Positions 12,057 to 23,454 of a DNA stretch of 64,000 nucleotides are shown here, piece after piece (positions within the stretch are counted from its first letter, which is position 1; each line of letters starts with the position of its first letter). The notes under the pieces are model-generated. The model had not been told where the DNA came from, made no database searches, and worked only from the letters and a program-made list of their open reading frames with translations. This stretch comes from Batkoa obscura (taxonomy: Eukaryota > Entomophthoromycota > Entomophthoromycetes > Entomophthorales > Batkoaceae), in the NCBI GenBank assembly GCA_030770535.1, contig JASVEC010000002.1, positions 1,736,001 through 1,800,000 of the forward strand. Reading direction: 5' to 3'. Position numbers and translations under genes: made by a program.

Positions 12057-12142
12057 CTTGAAGTCTTAACAATAATACAGTATCCAATTTAAATCAAGCA
12101 TAAACTTAACTTGTATTATCTCTTTACATTTGTCTATATAAA

Positions 12143-12595
12143 ATGAAATCTACTATTGCTATCTCTGCTATCCTCATTGCTGCTTCCTGTGCTGAAGCTT
12201 TCTCCTTCAAAAATGCTTTAAAGCATGTCTTCAAACGTGAAGCTCCTAAAGATAAATGCTTGAAAGCTAATAACTCAGCTTATGGATGGGCTAATATCAA
12301 TGATGCTAACGTACCACCATGTTGGATTGAAAATGGTGGTAAATTTGATTGTTATGAATATGCTGATAAAAATACCAAAAAATGTGATAATTGGGCTGGT
12401 ATGTTTGATATTCATAATCAACAACATGGTGGTCCACCAGCTGAAACTTGTGATCATGGTAACATGGGTACTTTATGTAATACTAAAAAAGAAAAATGCC
12501 CAGATTGTTGGGTAAAGAATGGTAACAAATATGACTGTTATGTTAAATCTAGTGGTAAATGTCCATGGGGTGGAATGATTGATATCTCTCAATAA
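12143..12595 (+). CDS. Secreted cysteine-rich protein, two-module, right copy
   Basis: Amino-acid identical to 9611-10063 on the other strand: 150 residues, signal peptide, FKR processing site, ten cysteines in two CWI/CYEY/NW-G-MFD modules. The module order is the same as in the 148-residue paralogue at 20480, with the first module ending MFDI and the second ending CPWGGMIDI. It carries a complete duplicated promoter. The absence of any silent difference between the two genes means the duplication is very young or is kept uniform by gene conversion. An assembly artefact is the main alternative. Confidence 0.85.
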   Translation: MKSTIAISAILIAASCAEAFSFKNALKHVFKREAPKDKCLKANNSAYGWANINDANVPPCWIENGGKFDCYEYADKNTKKCDNWAGMFDIHNQQHGGPPAETCDHGNMGTLCNTKKEKCPDCWVKNGNKYDCYVKSSGKCPWGGMIDISQ

Positions 12596-12685
12596 TTTGT
12601 TTATGTTGCTTTCTAACTTGTTAATTTTGTAAAATAAAATAAAAATGTAAATCAAATATAACTTTTATTACTTTACGCTTTAATA

Positions 12686-13057
12686 CATCTAGTGTTTTTA
12701 ATAAAACATTAAAGTAATTAATCAAGTTGCTACTTTAAAAAGAATATTGTTAATCTGGTTTATTATTTGAGCACTATATACTAAATTAAGTTCTCTCTAA
12801 TGAATGTATGTTTCATACTGTCTTTCTTTACACTTAATAAGCTTTTAGCTTTTTATTCTTAAACATAGCAATTTGTTAAATCTGTTGCTTATATTGAATT
12901 AAACTACAGCTTTAATTTTAAAAGTTTGTTAGTTAAATCTAAAATATAATTTTATTTATTGGTAGATTAATGCATAGCATGAATAGAGAATAAAGTGCAC
13001 AAAAATAGTTTTCAATAATTTTTCTTAATTTAATTCCTATTACAAAACAAAAAAAAA
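12686..13057. other. Intergenic, nothing recognised
   Basis: About 370 bp between the inverted repeat and the GID9 start. It presumably contains the GID9 promoter. Confidence 0.4.
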
Positions 13058-14472
13058 ATGAATACATTGGATCACCAACAATTTTTACAAATGGAGAAGG
13101 CGTTTATTATGGTAATATTTTAATAAATGTAAATAAGTTGAATTTAATTGTAGTAGGCCCCTTTTGAACTAATGAGAAAGAATACAGACGCGCAATTCAG
13201 ATTAGTAAAAACTAGAACCCAAAACATTAAAGATAATTTTAATAGATTAAAAGAAATTCAAACAGATCAAAAATTATCTACCCAAGAGAAAGTAGAAAAA
13301 TACGATAAGATTATTAACTATATAAACGAGCTAAAAGATAAAGTAATATCTAAGGTATTTGAAGTTGTTTTTATTAAATTGTTTTAGATAAATTCTTCTC
13401 ATAATAAAGAAAAGGAGTTGATATCCGGTTTGTATGAAAGAACCCAAGCAATAAACGAACTTGGAGCTATTAATAATATGAATGATCCAAAGTTTTCTGG
13501 TTGGTCATTAAAAAGATTAAATAGAGTGGTGTTAGATTATCTATTAAGAAATGGTTTCATTAAGACCGCGAGAGAATTTTCAAGCAATACTGATTTAAAT
13601 GTAAGCATATAATTAATTCACTAAAAGATAATTTAAATGTTATTAGAAAATTGCCGACTTTGATTTGTTTGAACAAATTTTAAAAGTAGAGGAAGCTTTG
13701 AAGAAACATAGTTGTAGAGCGGCTTTAGCTTGGTGTAATGAAAATAAAAAAGGACTACAAAAACTAGAGGTAATCGGATTTATTAAAATCAGACTAAAAT
13801 TAAAATGATTCAAGTCATCTTTTGAATTTCATCTAAGACTTCAAGAATTTGTTGAATTAGCTAGAGCTCAAAAACATATGGATGCTTTGGCATATTTGAA
13901 AAAGTATATGACCCCTTATTTAAATGAAAAACAAGAGGAGGTTGAACAATATTTTGGTATCTTAGCTTTCCCAAATGATACGGAGTGTTACCCTTATAAA
14001 GCTATCTATTCTATAGATAGATGGAACGATTTGATTAAAGAATTCCGTAATGATTGTTATAATTTACATTCCTTACCTGAGCAACCACCTTTAATCATTT
14101 CTTTGAAAGCTGGCCTTGCATCTTTAAAGACACCATATTGCCTTGATACCAAAACTCAAAACCCAGATTGTCCATGTTGTCAAGTAGATACCTTTGGAAA
14201 AATAGCCGAAACCCTTCCATTTGCACATTTTACAAATTCAACATTAAAATGTAACATTACTAATACGCTTATGGATGAGCATAACATTCCAATGGTATTA
14301 CCAAACGGTAAAGTTTATTCAAAAAAGGTAATTATATATATGAGCATATTATTATATATTAAATAAAATCTAGGCAATTGATGAACAAAAAGAAATCAAT
14401 CATTCATTCGTTTGTCCAGAAACTAAAGAATCGTTTAGCTTTGATTCTATCAAAAAAGTGTATATTTCTTAG
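13058..14472 (+). CDS. GID9: GID/CTLH ubiquitin-ligase subunit (Gid9/Fyv10, MAEA)
   Basis: Six exons, about 13058-13111, 13157-13354, 13388-13600, 13647-13769, 13815-14327 and 14374-14472, all joining in frame to 399 residues, near the length of human MAEA. The order of blocks matches the family. An N-terminal helical stretch comes first, then a LisH segment (LNRVVLDYLLRNGFIKTAREF) and a CTLH region (FEFHLRLQEFVELARAQKHMDALAYLKKY). The CRA part follows (YFGILAFPNDTECYPYKAIY). It ends in a degenerate RING with DCPCCQ, LPFAHFTNSTLKC, PMVLPNGKVYS and FVCPETKE. Gid9 pairs with Gid2 to form the catalytic core that targets gluconeogenic enzymes in yeast. The exon 2 donor could instead lie slightly upstream. 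Confidence 0.92.
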
Positions 14473-14702
14473 ATATCTAAGTTCTATTTATTTAATTCCT
14501 TCTTTGATGTGACTTTATTTCGGTTATTTACATTGCTTTTAAATTTATTCACTTATTTTTGTAAAAATAAATATTGAATAGATGTTGAGTTTCAATTAGA
14601 TTTATCTATAAAGTTGTCTCAGTTTATATATAAGTAAGTTTTATATTGTAAAGCATTAACGATGAAGAGCTTTTTGTTATAAAAACTATGAATATAATAG
14701 TA

Positions 14703-14808
14703 TATATGGAGGCGTTTTTTGACTTCATTACTTTCTCTATTTTTCAAGCGCTATTTGAGCGGAAAAATTGTTAACAAAATTGTTAAACACAAAAATATAT
14801 ACCCATAT
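14703..14808 (+). mobile_element. MITE, TATGGGG family, copy 5
   Basis: Left end TATGGAGGCGTTTTTTG, core AAGCGCTATTTGAGCGGAAA, right end ATACCCATAT. Forward orientation. Confidence 0.75.
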
Positions 14809-15012
14809 CTTAAACATACTCTTCAAACAAACTAAATTCGAATAGTAGCTTATAAATATTTTAAAATGTAAATTGTTGCTTTTTCCATAGAGGATAATAT
14901 AAATTATTTAGCAAGAGATAAAACTGAGTTAAATAAAAGCTAATTAAATAAAAACTGAATCAACAAAATAAATTTACTTTAAAAACATAAGAATTGAAAG
15001 TAAATTGGAATG

Positions 15013-15270
15013 TCTTTTACCTATTACCCTTTTTTATTATTTTTAAATTTAGAAATTGACTAACTAGTATACTGTTCAAACTTAATGTGTGTTAGTAAGT
15101 GATGAATTTTATAACCACTTATTTGTTTCATTATGCTGATTTGAGACTTATTAGTTTAATTTTTATTTCAAAATGAACAGTTAACTATCATAACATTAAG
15201 TTTGAACAGTATACCAGTTAATCAATTTCTAAATTCAAAAATAGCAAAAGGGCATAATTGGTAAAAAACA
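15013..15270. mobile_element. Second MITE-like element with long inverted ends
   Basis: The segment 15013-15087 (TCTTTTACCTATTACCC...AGTATACTGTTCAAACTTAATG) is the imperfect reverse complement of 15193-15270 (CATTAAGTTTGAACAGTATA...). About 105 bp of unrelated sequence lies between. No coding potential. It differs from the common MITE family of the window and is present once here. Confidence 0.7.
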
Positions 15271-15310
15271 TCCCTAAATTATGCAGCTCTATTCTTGAGC
15301 TTTAAAAAGA

Positions 15311-15413
15311 TATGGAGAGATGTATTTTTGTTTAAGAATTCTATTTACAATCTTTTTGCTCAAATAACACTTAAAAAATGGAAAAATGATGAAATAAAAA
15401 AACATCCCCAATA
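15311..15413 (-). mobile_element. MITE, TATGGGG family, copy 6
   Basis: Left end TATGGAGAGATGTATTTTTG, core CTCAAATAACACTTAAAAAA, right end AACATCCCCAATA. Reverse orientation. Confidence 0.78.
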
Positions 15414-15913
15414 ATTAAGCTTATTTCCTACATTTAAAATTTAAATGTTTTGAAATATTTCAAATTCTAATTTATAGTAAACATTTAATATGATAAACAG
15501 CAAAAAGGATCGCACTTATACATACCCAATACTAAATATGTACGTATAGTTTAATTTTAAAAATTTAAATAATTCAAGTTATTAAAAACTTGAAATTAAC
15601 AGGTCACTCTTATCGAATTAACTAAGCAGTTAATAAAAATAAAAGTGAAGAATATAATATCATAAATGCATATTATTGTTATACTATAAAAATGAATAAT
15701 ATTAGTTATTGAAGCCATGCTATAAAAATATTGGTAAATAACGATAACAAACAATATAAAATGGCCTCTCATTTTTGGATTTAATTAAACTTAATGTTGA
15801 TTATTAAAAATAGTGGTTATATAGTATCTTATAATATCAATTAGTTTAAAGTTAATATTTTCAAACTGGAATTTAATAGGCTAAAATTAGAAGTCATAAG
15901 CCAATAATTGGAA

Positions 15914-16114
15914 ATGACCAAGGGATTTTACAAAGATAAAAATCAAATGGAGATTTTGGCCTTTGCCAATCAACTTGAAATTCCCTTGAAATTCTTACTA
16001 GAGCCAATAGTAACTTATCTAAGCTCGAATTATTGGAAGTTTAGTCATCCAATCAATGTTAAAGACTTACTTGACTTAATTTTGGTAGAATCCAAATTTT
16101 TAGAATTGTCTTGA
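15914..16114 (+). CDS. Hypothetical short ORF upstream of the low-complexity gene
   Basis: A 66-codon frame starting MTKGFYKDKNQMEILAF and ending VESKFLELS. Composition is protein-like, with more Gln, Glu and Pro than random AT-rich frames. It stops 60 bp before the ATG of the 885-residue protein. It may be a small gene, an upstream ORF in a long leader, or an unused exon. I do not recognise it. Confidence 0.25.
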   Translation: MTKGFYKDKNQMEILAFANQLEIPLKFLLEPIVTYLSSNYWKFSHPINVKDLLDLILVESKFLELS

Positions 16115-16173
16115 ATTCTATTTCCAAGAGTAGGGCTATTGCTTCAACTTCATAGTTATAAAACCTAGAAACA

Positions 16174-18923
16174 ATGCATAGAACCGAAGAAGATCTCGAT
16201 GATATATGTCCCGTTTGCGATTCTACATGCACTTGTGTACCTGGTAAGTTGGATTTTAATCAAAAATGCCATTAACCGATTTTTTATAAATTTAATTTTA
16301 ATTATATAAATATTCACTAAATATAAATTTAATAGAATCTAGCCAGGAAGATAGTGAAATAGATGTAGATGAAAACAATCATAATTATCATATAGATATA
16401 GATGATTCAGATGATGAATCAATAAATATAAATCAACCTCTTTCAACAAATAGACCGAGAACTGGAGGCAAAGACATCTGGGTACAAAAATATCTAGAAA
16501 CTCAACATAGAAAACAAAGCGTAGATTCGAATTCAGATTCATTCAATAACTATATAGATGTTAGCACTAGCCCTTTGACTTCGCCAATATTCGGGTATCA
16601 AAATAAACCAGAGAATGATTTTAAATCTAGTTACAGGATAACAAGAAGTTCTTCTATTTCATCCATTGGCTCTTCAGTCAACCTAGTATCTTCTAAAGGT
16701 AATAGAAAGAAGAGCTCTAGCGCTGAAACTACACCCACTAAGAGAGGAAGATCCCATGGAAGAGGAGGCAAAAGTAAAGTTATGAGCTCAAGAGTACCAA
16801 AAACAAATCAGCGTAGAAGAAGTTCACTATCTTCCTCCCCAATTTATTCCACTCCGGGACCGAAAAGTTACAGAAGGAATTCCAATAGCATTCAAGTAGT
16901 TGGAACTACCCTTTCTCCAGTATCCGAAAAGGAAGATATAATTAGTGATATTGATTCAATGCGATCAGCTGATTCTGATATTGAATCCACGCCTATCATA
17001 ATTGAACACAGTATTTTGAATGAAAATATCTCAGATATGGAGGATCTCTCAATTGAGGGTTCTGACAACGAAGGTTGCTATTACAATAGCGATATTAGTC
17101 ATGACATTAATACTACATTTAAAAGCTCATCTTCACACCATCAATTAAGTGAAATTGGATTTGAATCTTTTGACGAATTAGAGTCAGAAGATAATCTAAA
17201 GATAAGACAGTTAGAAGAAGATTATTTGATACAAAAAGTTATGGCTGGAGATCATAGTTGGGATTCACAATTGGAGGACTTTGATTCTATTGGTTCCGAT
17301 TTGGAAGATGATGCGACTAAAGAGGGTAATGGTAATTACTCGATTCAAGAACAAGAAGAAGGCGACTCCTTTTTGGCACCAAATCATCCATGGTATCAAC
17401 ATAGACCAGTATATTTATCAGATCTACTTGATGAACCACCTCGTAAATGTCCCACACTCACCTTTGATATTGACTCAAATGTTGCACTTGAGTCCCCAAC
17501 TGAGCTAGATGGAATCGAAAGCAGCCCTGAGGTAAATGAAGAAATGGGCAACTCAATCCTCCCACCTGTGTTTAAAGGAAATGCCAAAAGCAACTTACTC
17601 TTTGCAGATCAATTACATAAAAACAAAATTTATATGGAAGAAAACCATTCTTTATTGAGTGCTGAGTCTAACATCAATCTCCCAAATTCATCCACTTTTA
17701 AGCCATTGTCCAGCATTCCACTTCAAAGTAGACATCTTACATCCCGTCATAATCCTGGCCAATTACCTGATTGTATATCTACTGGATGGTCCGCGTTAGA
17801 CTCCAAATTAGTGTATGATTCTTTTAGATCATGCCCAGTTTCAGCTAATCCTTCTTTACCTAACTCACCACCACCTGAGCTTGTTGATCAGGATTTAATA
17901 GCCTTATCTAAATTTTCTACCGATCAAATTACTAAATTGATGAGCTTTGATACAATGTCTGAAGGAGACAAATGTAGTCAAATAGCTATTGATGAAGTTT
18001 TGGATATTGATTTAGCTAGTAAATCGCCAGAAGTAAAGCCACATAGAAACGGACTAGAGTCACGTTCGGCAGAAGCATTGGCTAGATGGGATCGATTTCC
18101 AGTTACTGCATTTCGACACCACTTAAACAATAATCAGTTTGATATGTCATCATTAAACTTGCCAAGAAATACATCAAGTTATTATGGAAAGACAATTCGC
18201 AGATATACAGTTTCACATACACCCAACTCAACTCCAATGTCTTCAAATACACCTATCTCTTCTAGAGCCACTTCACCAGATATTACTAAAATTTCTGATG
18301 GTATCAAAGCAATGACTCTTAACATTAATGATTCTTCACTTCCACCATCTTTTTTCATGCCAGCAATATTAGGAGCATCGCCAATTATACCCAAAGCAGT
18401 AGAAACTGAACCAGTACCTCCACTTGAAGAAGTAAAAGAAAAAGAAAAAGAAAAAGAAAAAGTAAGAAGTAAACAAGAAGTAGTGAAATCCATATTAAAA
18501 GGAAACAATAAGAATCGCAATACAAAAAATAAAAGTGGGATAAAAACGAGCAAAAACAGAGTTCGATTTTTTACTACAGTTGATGAGTATGGACAAAGCT
18601 ATTGTGATGAGCTTTTATTAGATAATAAACCGTTTTCAATTCAATTACTTAAGCTTAATAAACGAGAAACAAGTAAAAAGGGAAATTCTCGATATAATAA
18701 GAATGTTAAAAATAATGGTGGAAATCATTGGAAAGGATACAATAATAGCAATAATAAAAAAAGTGATAAAAAGAGTCAAAATGGGTTTATTCGAAGGGTT
18801 CATAGAGTTTGTAATAGAAGGTTTAATTTAGTTAACTCTAAAAAACAAAAGCATAATGCTAATTCAAAGCTTCGGGATAGAGCTAGATCGGAAAAGTATG
18901 GACATTTACTTCAGCCTTTTTAA
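16174..18923 (+). CDS. Large low-complexity protein with N-terminal CPVCDSTCTC motif
   Basis: Two exons (16174-16243 and 16336-18923) join in frame to about 885 residues. The first exon encodes MHRTEEDLDDICPVCDSTCT, a four-cysteine motif. Acidic, Ser-rich sequence follows, then basic RGR/GRGG and RRRSS patches. Several blocks look constrained: GDHSWDSQLEDFDS, EALARWDRFPVTAFR, and near residue 770 VKSILKG...KNRVRFF. The last resembles an RVxF docking motif for protein phosphatase 1. An EKEKEKEKEK run and a strongly basic, Asn-rich tail end the protein. No catalytic domain is visible. A nuclear regulatory or chromatin-associated role, perhaps Ifh1-like, is only a guess from the DxCPVCxxxCTC N-terminus. 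The gene is real judging by its length and codon composition. Confidence 0.75.
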
Positions 18924-19265
18924 CTAGTTTAACGTACTTTTATTTAACTTCACTTTTCTCCAATACCTTCTTACCTTTGGTATAATATTCCCTATTTGGA
19001 GATTACTGGGTTTCTATTTAAAATATATAGAGTTGCATATAATTTTTATAAAGATTATTTTATTTAAATTTTATCTTAAAATTATTGAAAAAAACATAAT
19101 ACTTTATATTATTTTATAATTTACATAAACAATTTCAAGTGTTTGCTACTTTGAATATTGGATATAAGATAAAATATATGCTAAAAACAAATCGCTATTA
19201 TAGCCAGATGCTTTTAGTATACAACATGGCTATGAATATTCTTTTTAATACTATTAGTTTATTAA

Positions 19266-19370
19266 TATGGGGATGTTTTTTTGTTTTCATTACTTTTTCC
19301 ATTTTTGAGTACTATTTGAGTGGAAAGATTGTTAATAAAATTCTTAAACGAAAAAATACATCCTCATATA
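19266..19370 (+). mobile_element. MITE, TATGGGG family, copy 7
   Basis: Ends TATGGGGATGTTTTTTTG and AATACATCCTCATATA. Core TACTATTTGAGTGGAAAGAT. Forward orientation. A frame of 81 codons across it is incidental. Confidence 0.88.
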
Positions 19371-20386
19371 GTATTCTAATATAGTGTTTCTAATTTATAA
19401 ACTGTCAAAAATAAAATAGCCAATAGATTTATAGATATATATAAAAATGTTTGAAAAATTTATAGACTGCTTAAAAATATTTGGTATAACTGATGGCTCA
19501 TTTTACTATTTTATACATTAAAATGGATATATTGTTATAATAAGCCAAAAGCAACAACCTATCTTCTTGTTTTAACAACCCATCTAAAAAAAATCAATTA
19601 AGTTTACATTTTGTTATAAACTTTATGGTGGGACAAATACAAATCTTTATTATATTTGCTATTTTTAATAGGCTATTAACCTACTTAACTAATATTATTT
19701 TGTGTTCAATAAATCTTTTTTAAGTGTATATCACATTGTATGATTAAAAAGCTCATTTTAATAGCAGCTATTTATTTATTGAGACGCCTAATGAAATCCA
19801 AATATTATTTTAACTTAGTTTAGAATTTGTATAATGCTCTTTACAATTTTAACGGCATATAGTGCACTCAAATTGATCATTTTATTTTATTTTTAGAAAA
19901 AAATTATTATCCTGGATTTCGGATTAACAGCTATAAATTACAAGTTTTAAAAATTCAACATTTAGCTTGGTAACTCTATTATTTAATAGATTTGTATATA
20001 TGATATATATAATTAATATCAATAGTAACATATATGTAATTATAAGCAAAGTTATAATAAGAGAAATTTATCTGTATCTGACAATATCATCAAAAATGTT
20101 TAAAAGGAGTAATTATTATATTGGACATGTATAAACTATCAAAATTATAAATAGGACTCAAATAATTGCAGAATCAACCAATCGGGGGCCAAGAAAACAA
20201 AAAAAAAGTCCAATTTACACCTACACTATTTGAATAAAAGCACGGAATAAATTAAAAGATCATTAAAATCGCACTCCGAGATTTAAAGAATAATTATAAA
20301 ATAAAGCAGTGAAAAAGTAGGTGAGACGCGGATTAAATTTTGAAGGAGAGAAATGAAAGATTTGACGTATTTGATAAAATGAAGAA

Positions 20387-20395
20387 TATATAAAG
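20387..20395 (+). promoter_or_regulatory. TATA box of the 148-residue secreted gene
   Basis: TATATAAAG about 90 bp upstream of the ATG at 20480, the same distance as in the inverted-repeat twins. Confidence 0.55.
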
Positions 20396-20479
20396 AAACA
20401 AAATCCATGTCTAAAATCATTAAAAAAACATTTATTGTAAATATTTGTAAAGAACATTTTTTGTAAATTAACAGATAAA

Positions 20480-20926
20480 ATGAAATTGAACAGCATTGTT
20501 GGATTAACCTTATTAGCCGCTGGAAGCATTGAAAGTTTCAGTTTGATTAACAAAATCAAACACGTCTTTACCCGTGCAGCTGACAATAGCAAATGTTTGA
20601 TTGCTAATAACCAAAGCTATGGTTGGGCTCAAGTTTCTTCTGGCAAATATCCACCATGCTGGATTGAAAACGGTGGTAAATATGATTGCTATGACTACAA
20701 ATCAGGTACTCAATGCGATAACTGGAATGGTATGTTTGATCGCACAAAGCAAGGTAATGGTGGTAACAAACCACCTGCTGATAGCTGTAACAGAGGTAAT
20801 ATGGGTACTTTGTGTTATCCTGCCAAAGAAAGCTGTCCTAAATGCTGGCAAGAGAACGGTGGCAAATATGACTGTTATGATAAATCAGGAGGCAAATGTC
20901 CATGGGGCGGTATGATTGAAATTTAA
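20480..20926 (+). CDS. Secreted cysteine-rich protein, two-module, diverged paralogue
   Basis: 148 residues, intronless. Signal peptide MKLNSIVGLTLLAAGSIESF, then a short pro-region ending HVFTR before AADNSKC. Two modules with ten cysteines follow: PPCWIENGGKYDCYDYKS...CDNWNGMFD and CNRGNMGTLC...CPKCWQENGGKYDCY...KCPWGGMIEI. Compared with the twins at 10 and 12 kb the modules are well conserved. The linker is richer in Gly and Asn, and the signal peptide differs. It ends 46 bp from the stop codon of cactin, which is convergent. Function is unknown. Confidence 0.85.
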   Translation: MKLNSIVGLTLLAAGSIESFSLINKIKHVFTRAADNSKCLIANNQSYGWAQVSSGKYPPCWIENGGKYDCYDYKSGTQCDNWNGMFDRTKQGNGGNKPPADSCNRGNMGTLCYPAKESCPKCWQENGGKYDCYDKSGGKCPWGGMIEI

Positions 20927-20972
20927 AATTTTTTAAAATAAACACTATTTAAACTTAACATTCAAACTTTAT

Positions 20973-22860
20973 TTATCTACGATAATGTAATCTTTTAAAT
21001 GAAAAATATAGATAAAGGGTGTTATTAATAAAGGCCGATTTAAACCCTCTTTTGTGAGATAGCTCCCAATCTTTTTTAACAATTCTAAAACCCAAATCTT
21101 TATATGGTTCTTTAGCCTTAAATATAATAATTTGAGTATCTTCCGAGATTGGGTCGTCAATTAAATCATACGTTGGAGTGAAATTCTTTAATTCTGGATA
21201 ATAAATATGAAATTTATATCCTTGTACTGTTTTTGGTGGTGGATTATCTAAATCATAATGTGTCTGGTTATATTTGTTCCATTCATAGCCGACATTGACT
21301 CGATTAAAATACAAAGGCTTTTTTAATAAACCATCACCATTTACTGAAGCACTATTCTATAAAAACATAATCGTTATTATATTACATGTAAGTAGCTAAT
21401 AATTTACTCTAATAAAATCCAATTTTGCTTCAGCCGAAAAGATTTCTTCATCCTCATCTAACTCTTCTCCTCTTTTAATCTTACCTTCTCTTTCCTCGTT
21501 AAATAGCTTAGTTGCATATTGTTTAGCTTCTTCTATATTGACAGGGTTTTCTATTTCTTTAATTATTTCATTCTTTTTAATCATTCCATAATCACTGAGT
21601 TGTTTCAAGATTTCTTTACGCTTTTTTAACTACATGCAATATTAAATGCTAATATAAGATGCTAAATATTAAATATTACCAACTTCAACCTATCTTCTTG
21701 ATAATCAACGGTTTTAACATTACTATTCAAAGGTAGTAATTTAGGTTCCATTAACTCTTCATCGTAAATTACTTCTTGATTGGAGTTCTAAATGTACAAG
21801 CTATTAAATAATACTAAAATTGATGGTATATTACCTTTAAATTTAACTTATCGATTTTCATTTTTAGCAATTTTATATTTTCTTGTGCTAATTCAATCTG
21901 TTTATATTTTATAATATCAATCCATTTGTTTAAAACATTATTATGAGTGCTGTATAGTTCTTTCTAAAATACAAATATTGTCACACTTTTATAATAAAAT
22001 ACTACACTATATGTTACCTTTATTTTCCATATTTTGACTCTTTTTAAATTTAATTCCCAATAATCAATATCAATGGGCAGTTTGGAATTTAATTTTTGTT
22101 CAATTTTACCCTTTAAATTATTCAGTTGCTCCAAAGTTTTGTCTCTCATCATATTGTCAATTTGGTTTAATACTTCAATAGGGATACGTTCTTTTAAATA
22201 ATCAACGTTAATTAACTTTTCATTTATTAGATAGTTGACTTTATTCCAGTAATTTATTACTTCCTTTTCTTCTTCTAATTCCAAATAAATTTGACTGTCT
22301 TTTTTACATTCTCTTAACTCTTCTGTATCAATCTCTTCTATTAATTTATATGGTATTTCTAGCGGCATAACCTTATCTAATGCGGAAAACATATCATCAT
22401 TAATTTTCTCTTCTTTCAATAAGGGCACTATAATAGCTAAATAATCGATTGCTTTTGCTCTATTATTGTTAATCCTCAATTCTGCTCGTTTATTTAATTG
22501 ATCTAAATGAAACTTAATCTCTCTAGATTCCCAATCTCCTAAAGTTTCCAAATCCCTTTGCCTCTGCTGCTGGAGCCTCTCTTCTTCTCTTACTGCTCTC
22601 TCTCTTTCTCTCTGTTCTCTCCGCATTTTTAGTTTTTTTAATTCCATCTACTAAGTTAGAATTTATCATTCGAGATTTATTATTAATGTTACCTCTGCTT
22701 CTTCTCTATCCACTTCTCTTTTAGAATCTTTATCTTTTTTATGCCAATGAAACCCTACACTGCCATAGTCTTCTTTATCTAAATAATCAAAATCTATCCT
22801 TTTATCTTCCCCTCTTTCTCTGCTTGAACCTCTTCTCTTATTTTTTTCTCTTTGCCCCAT
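20973..22860 (-). CDS. CACTIN: Cactin homologue (spliceosome-associated)
   Basis: Six exons on the minus strand. The N-terminus (MGQREKNKRRGSSRERGEDK) is basic and charged. It leads into a conserved mid-region that starts MELKKLKMRREQRERERA and runs to YWELNLKRVKIWKIK, corresponding to the cactin middle domain. The C-terminal cactin domain is unmistakable: YFNRVNVGYEWNKYNQTHYD, NPPPKTVQGYKFHIYYPEL and YKDLGFRIVKKDWELSHKRG, with the protein ending FSFKRLHYRR as in animal cactins. Cactin is a nuclear protein of the late spliceosome required for efficient splicing, which fits an intron-rich genome. The first intron joins REEAE to MELKKLK. All introns are about 50-60 bp. Confidence 0.92.
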
Positions 22861-23454
22861 TTTTTTGAAGAAATGTAATTTTAATATTATCAGTGGTTTT
22901 CGTTCAAGAAAGTAAAGGTAAAAAATTTAATTTATAAATTTGTAAATGAGGTTACTTTTTTAGAACCAATTGAATTTACAAGCTAAAATCTCACGGCTGG
23001 ATACAATTATACACTTGTAATAAAATACATGTAAGATTAAACTAAAGTTTATTGAAATAATTTAACACATTTTTTATTTTTAAATCAATTAAATTCTCTA
23101 TAATAGAATTTCCTTATATAAAAAGGTATATACAGATAATAACTATCATAAGTGATACTACTTGAGTAGAGATTCGGCTCATCTCAGAGTTAAAAGATGA
23201 GGAACCCTTAAATTACGTTTATAAGAAGCTTTTATATTATATTAAGATACTTTAATAAGATGATATCATTCATTAATAAATCTTTTAGTCAACAAGATTG
23301 TTTTCAACATCTGTTATTTTATAATATTAATATAAATAGAAAAACTCGAATAAGAACATCATTTTTATCACTAAGATTAAAAAACGTCAAAAGTGTTCAT
23401 TGAAAATAGTGTGTTTTTATTGTGAGCATAATAACAAGGCATAACATTTTATAT
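22861..23454. other. Intergenic, nothing recognised
   Basis: About 590 bp between the start of cactin and the end of the single-module secreted gene. No feature seen beyond the presumed cactin promoter. Confidence 0.4.

Larger units (their letters stand above)
12006..12685 (-). repeat. Right arm of the perfect 680-bp inverted repeat
   Basis: Mirror of 9521-10200. Similarity stops abruptly at both ends: after CGCTTTAATA on one side and before ATAAATTTGTCC on the other. I saw no target-site duplication or transposon terminus at these borders. Confidence 0.9.
14473..15913. other. Repeat-bearing intergenic region
   Basis: About 1.4 kb without a gene. It holds two copies of the 105-bp MITE (14703-14808, 15311-15413) and a separate 258-bp element with 75-bp inverted ends (15013-15270). 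Confidence 0.6.
18924..20479. other. Intergenic with one MITE
   Basis: About 1.55 kb of AT-rich DNA. Only the MITE at 19266-19370 and, at its end, the promoter of the secreted-protein gene at 20480 are recognisable. Confidence 0.5.

Noticed and set aside
19139-19384. Hydrophobic 81-codon frame, and a similar one at 25871-26116
   Set aside because: Both frames run through MITE copies 7 and 10, and their similarity comes from the MITE, not from protein selection.
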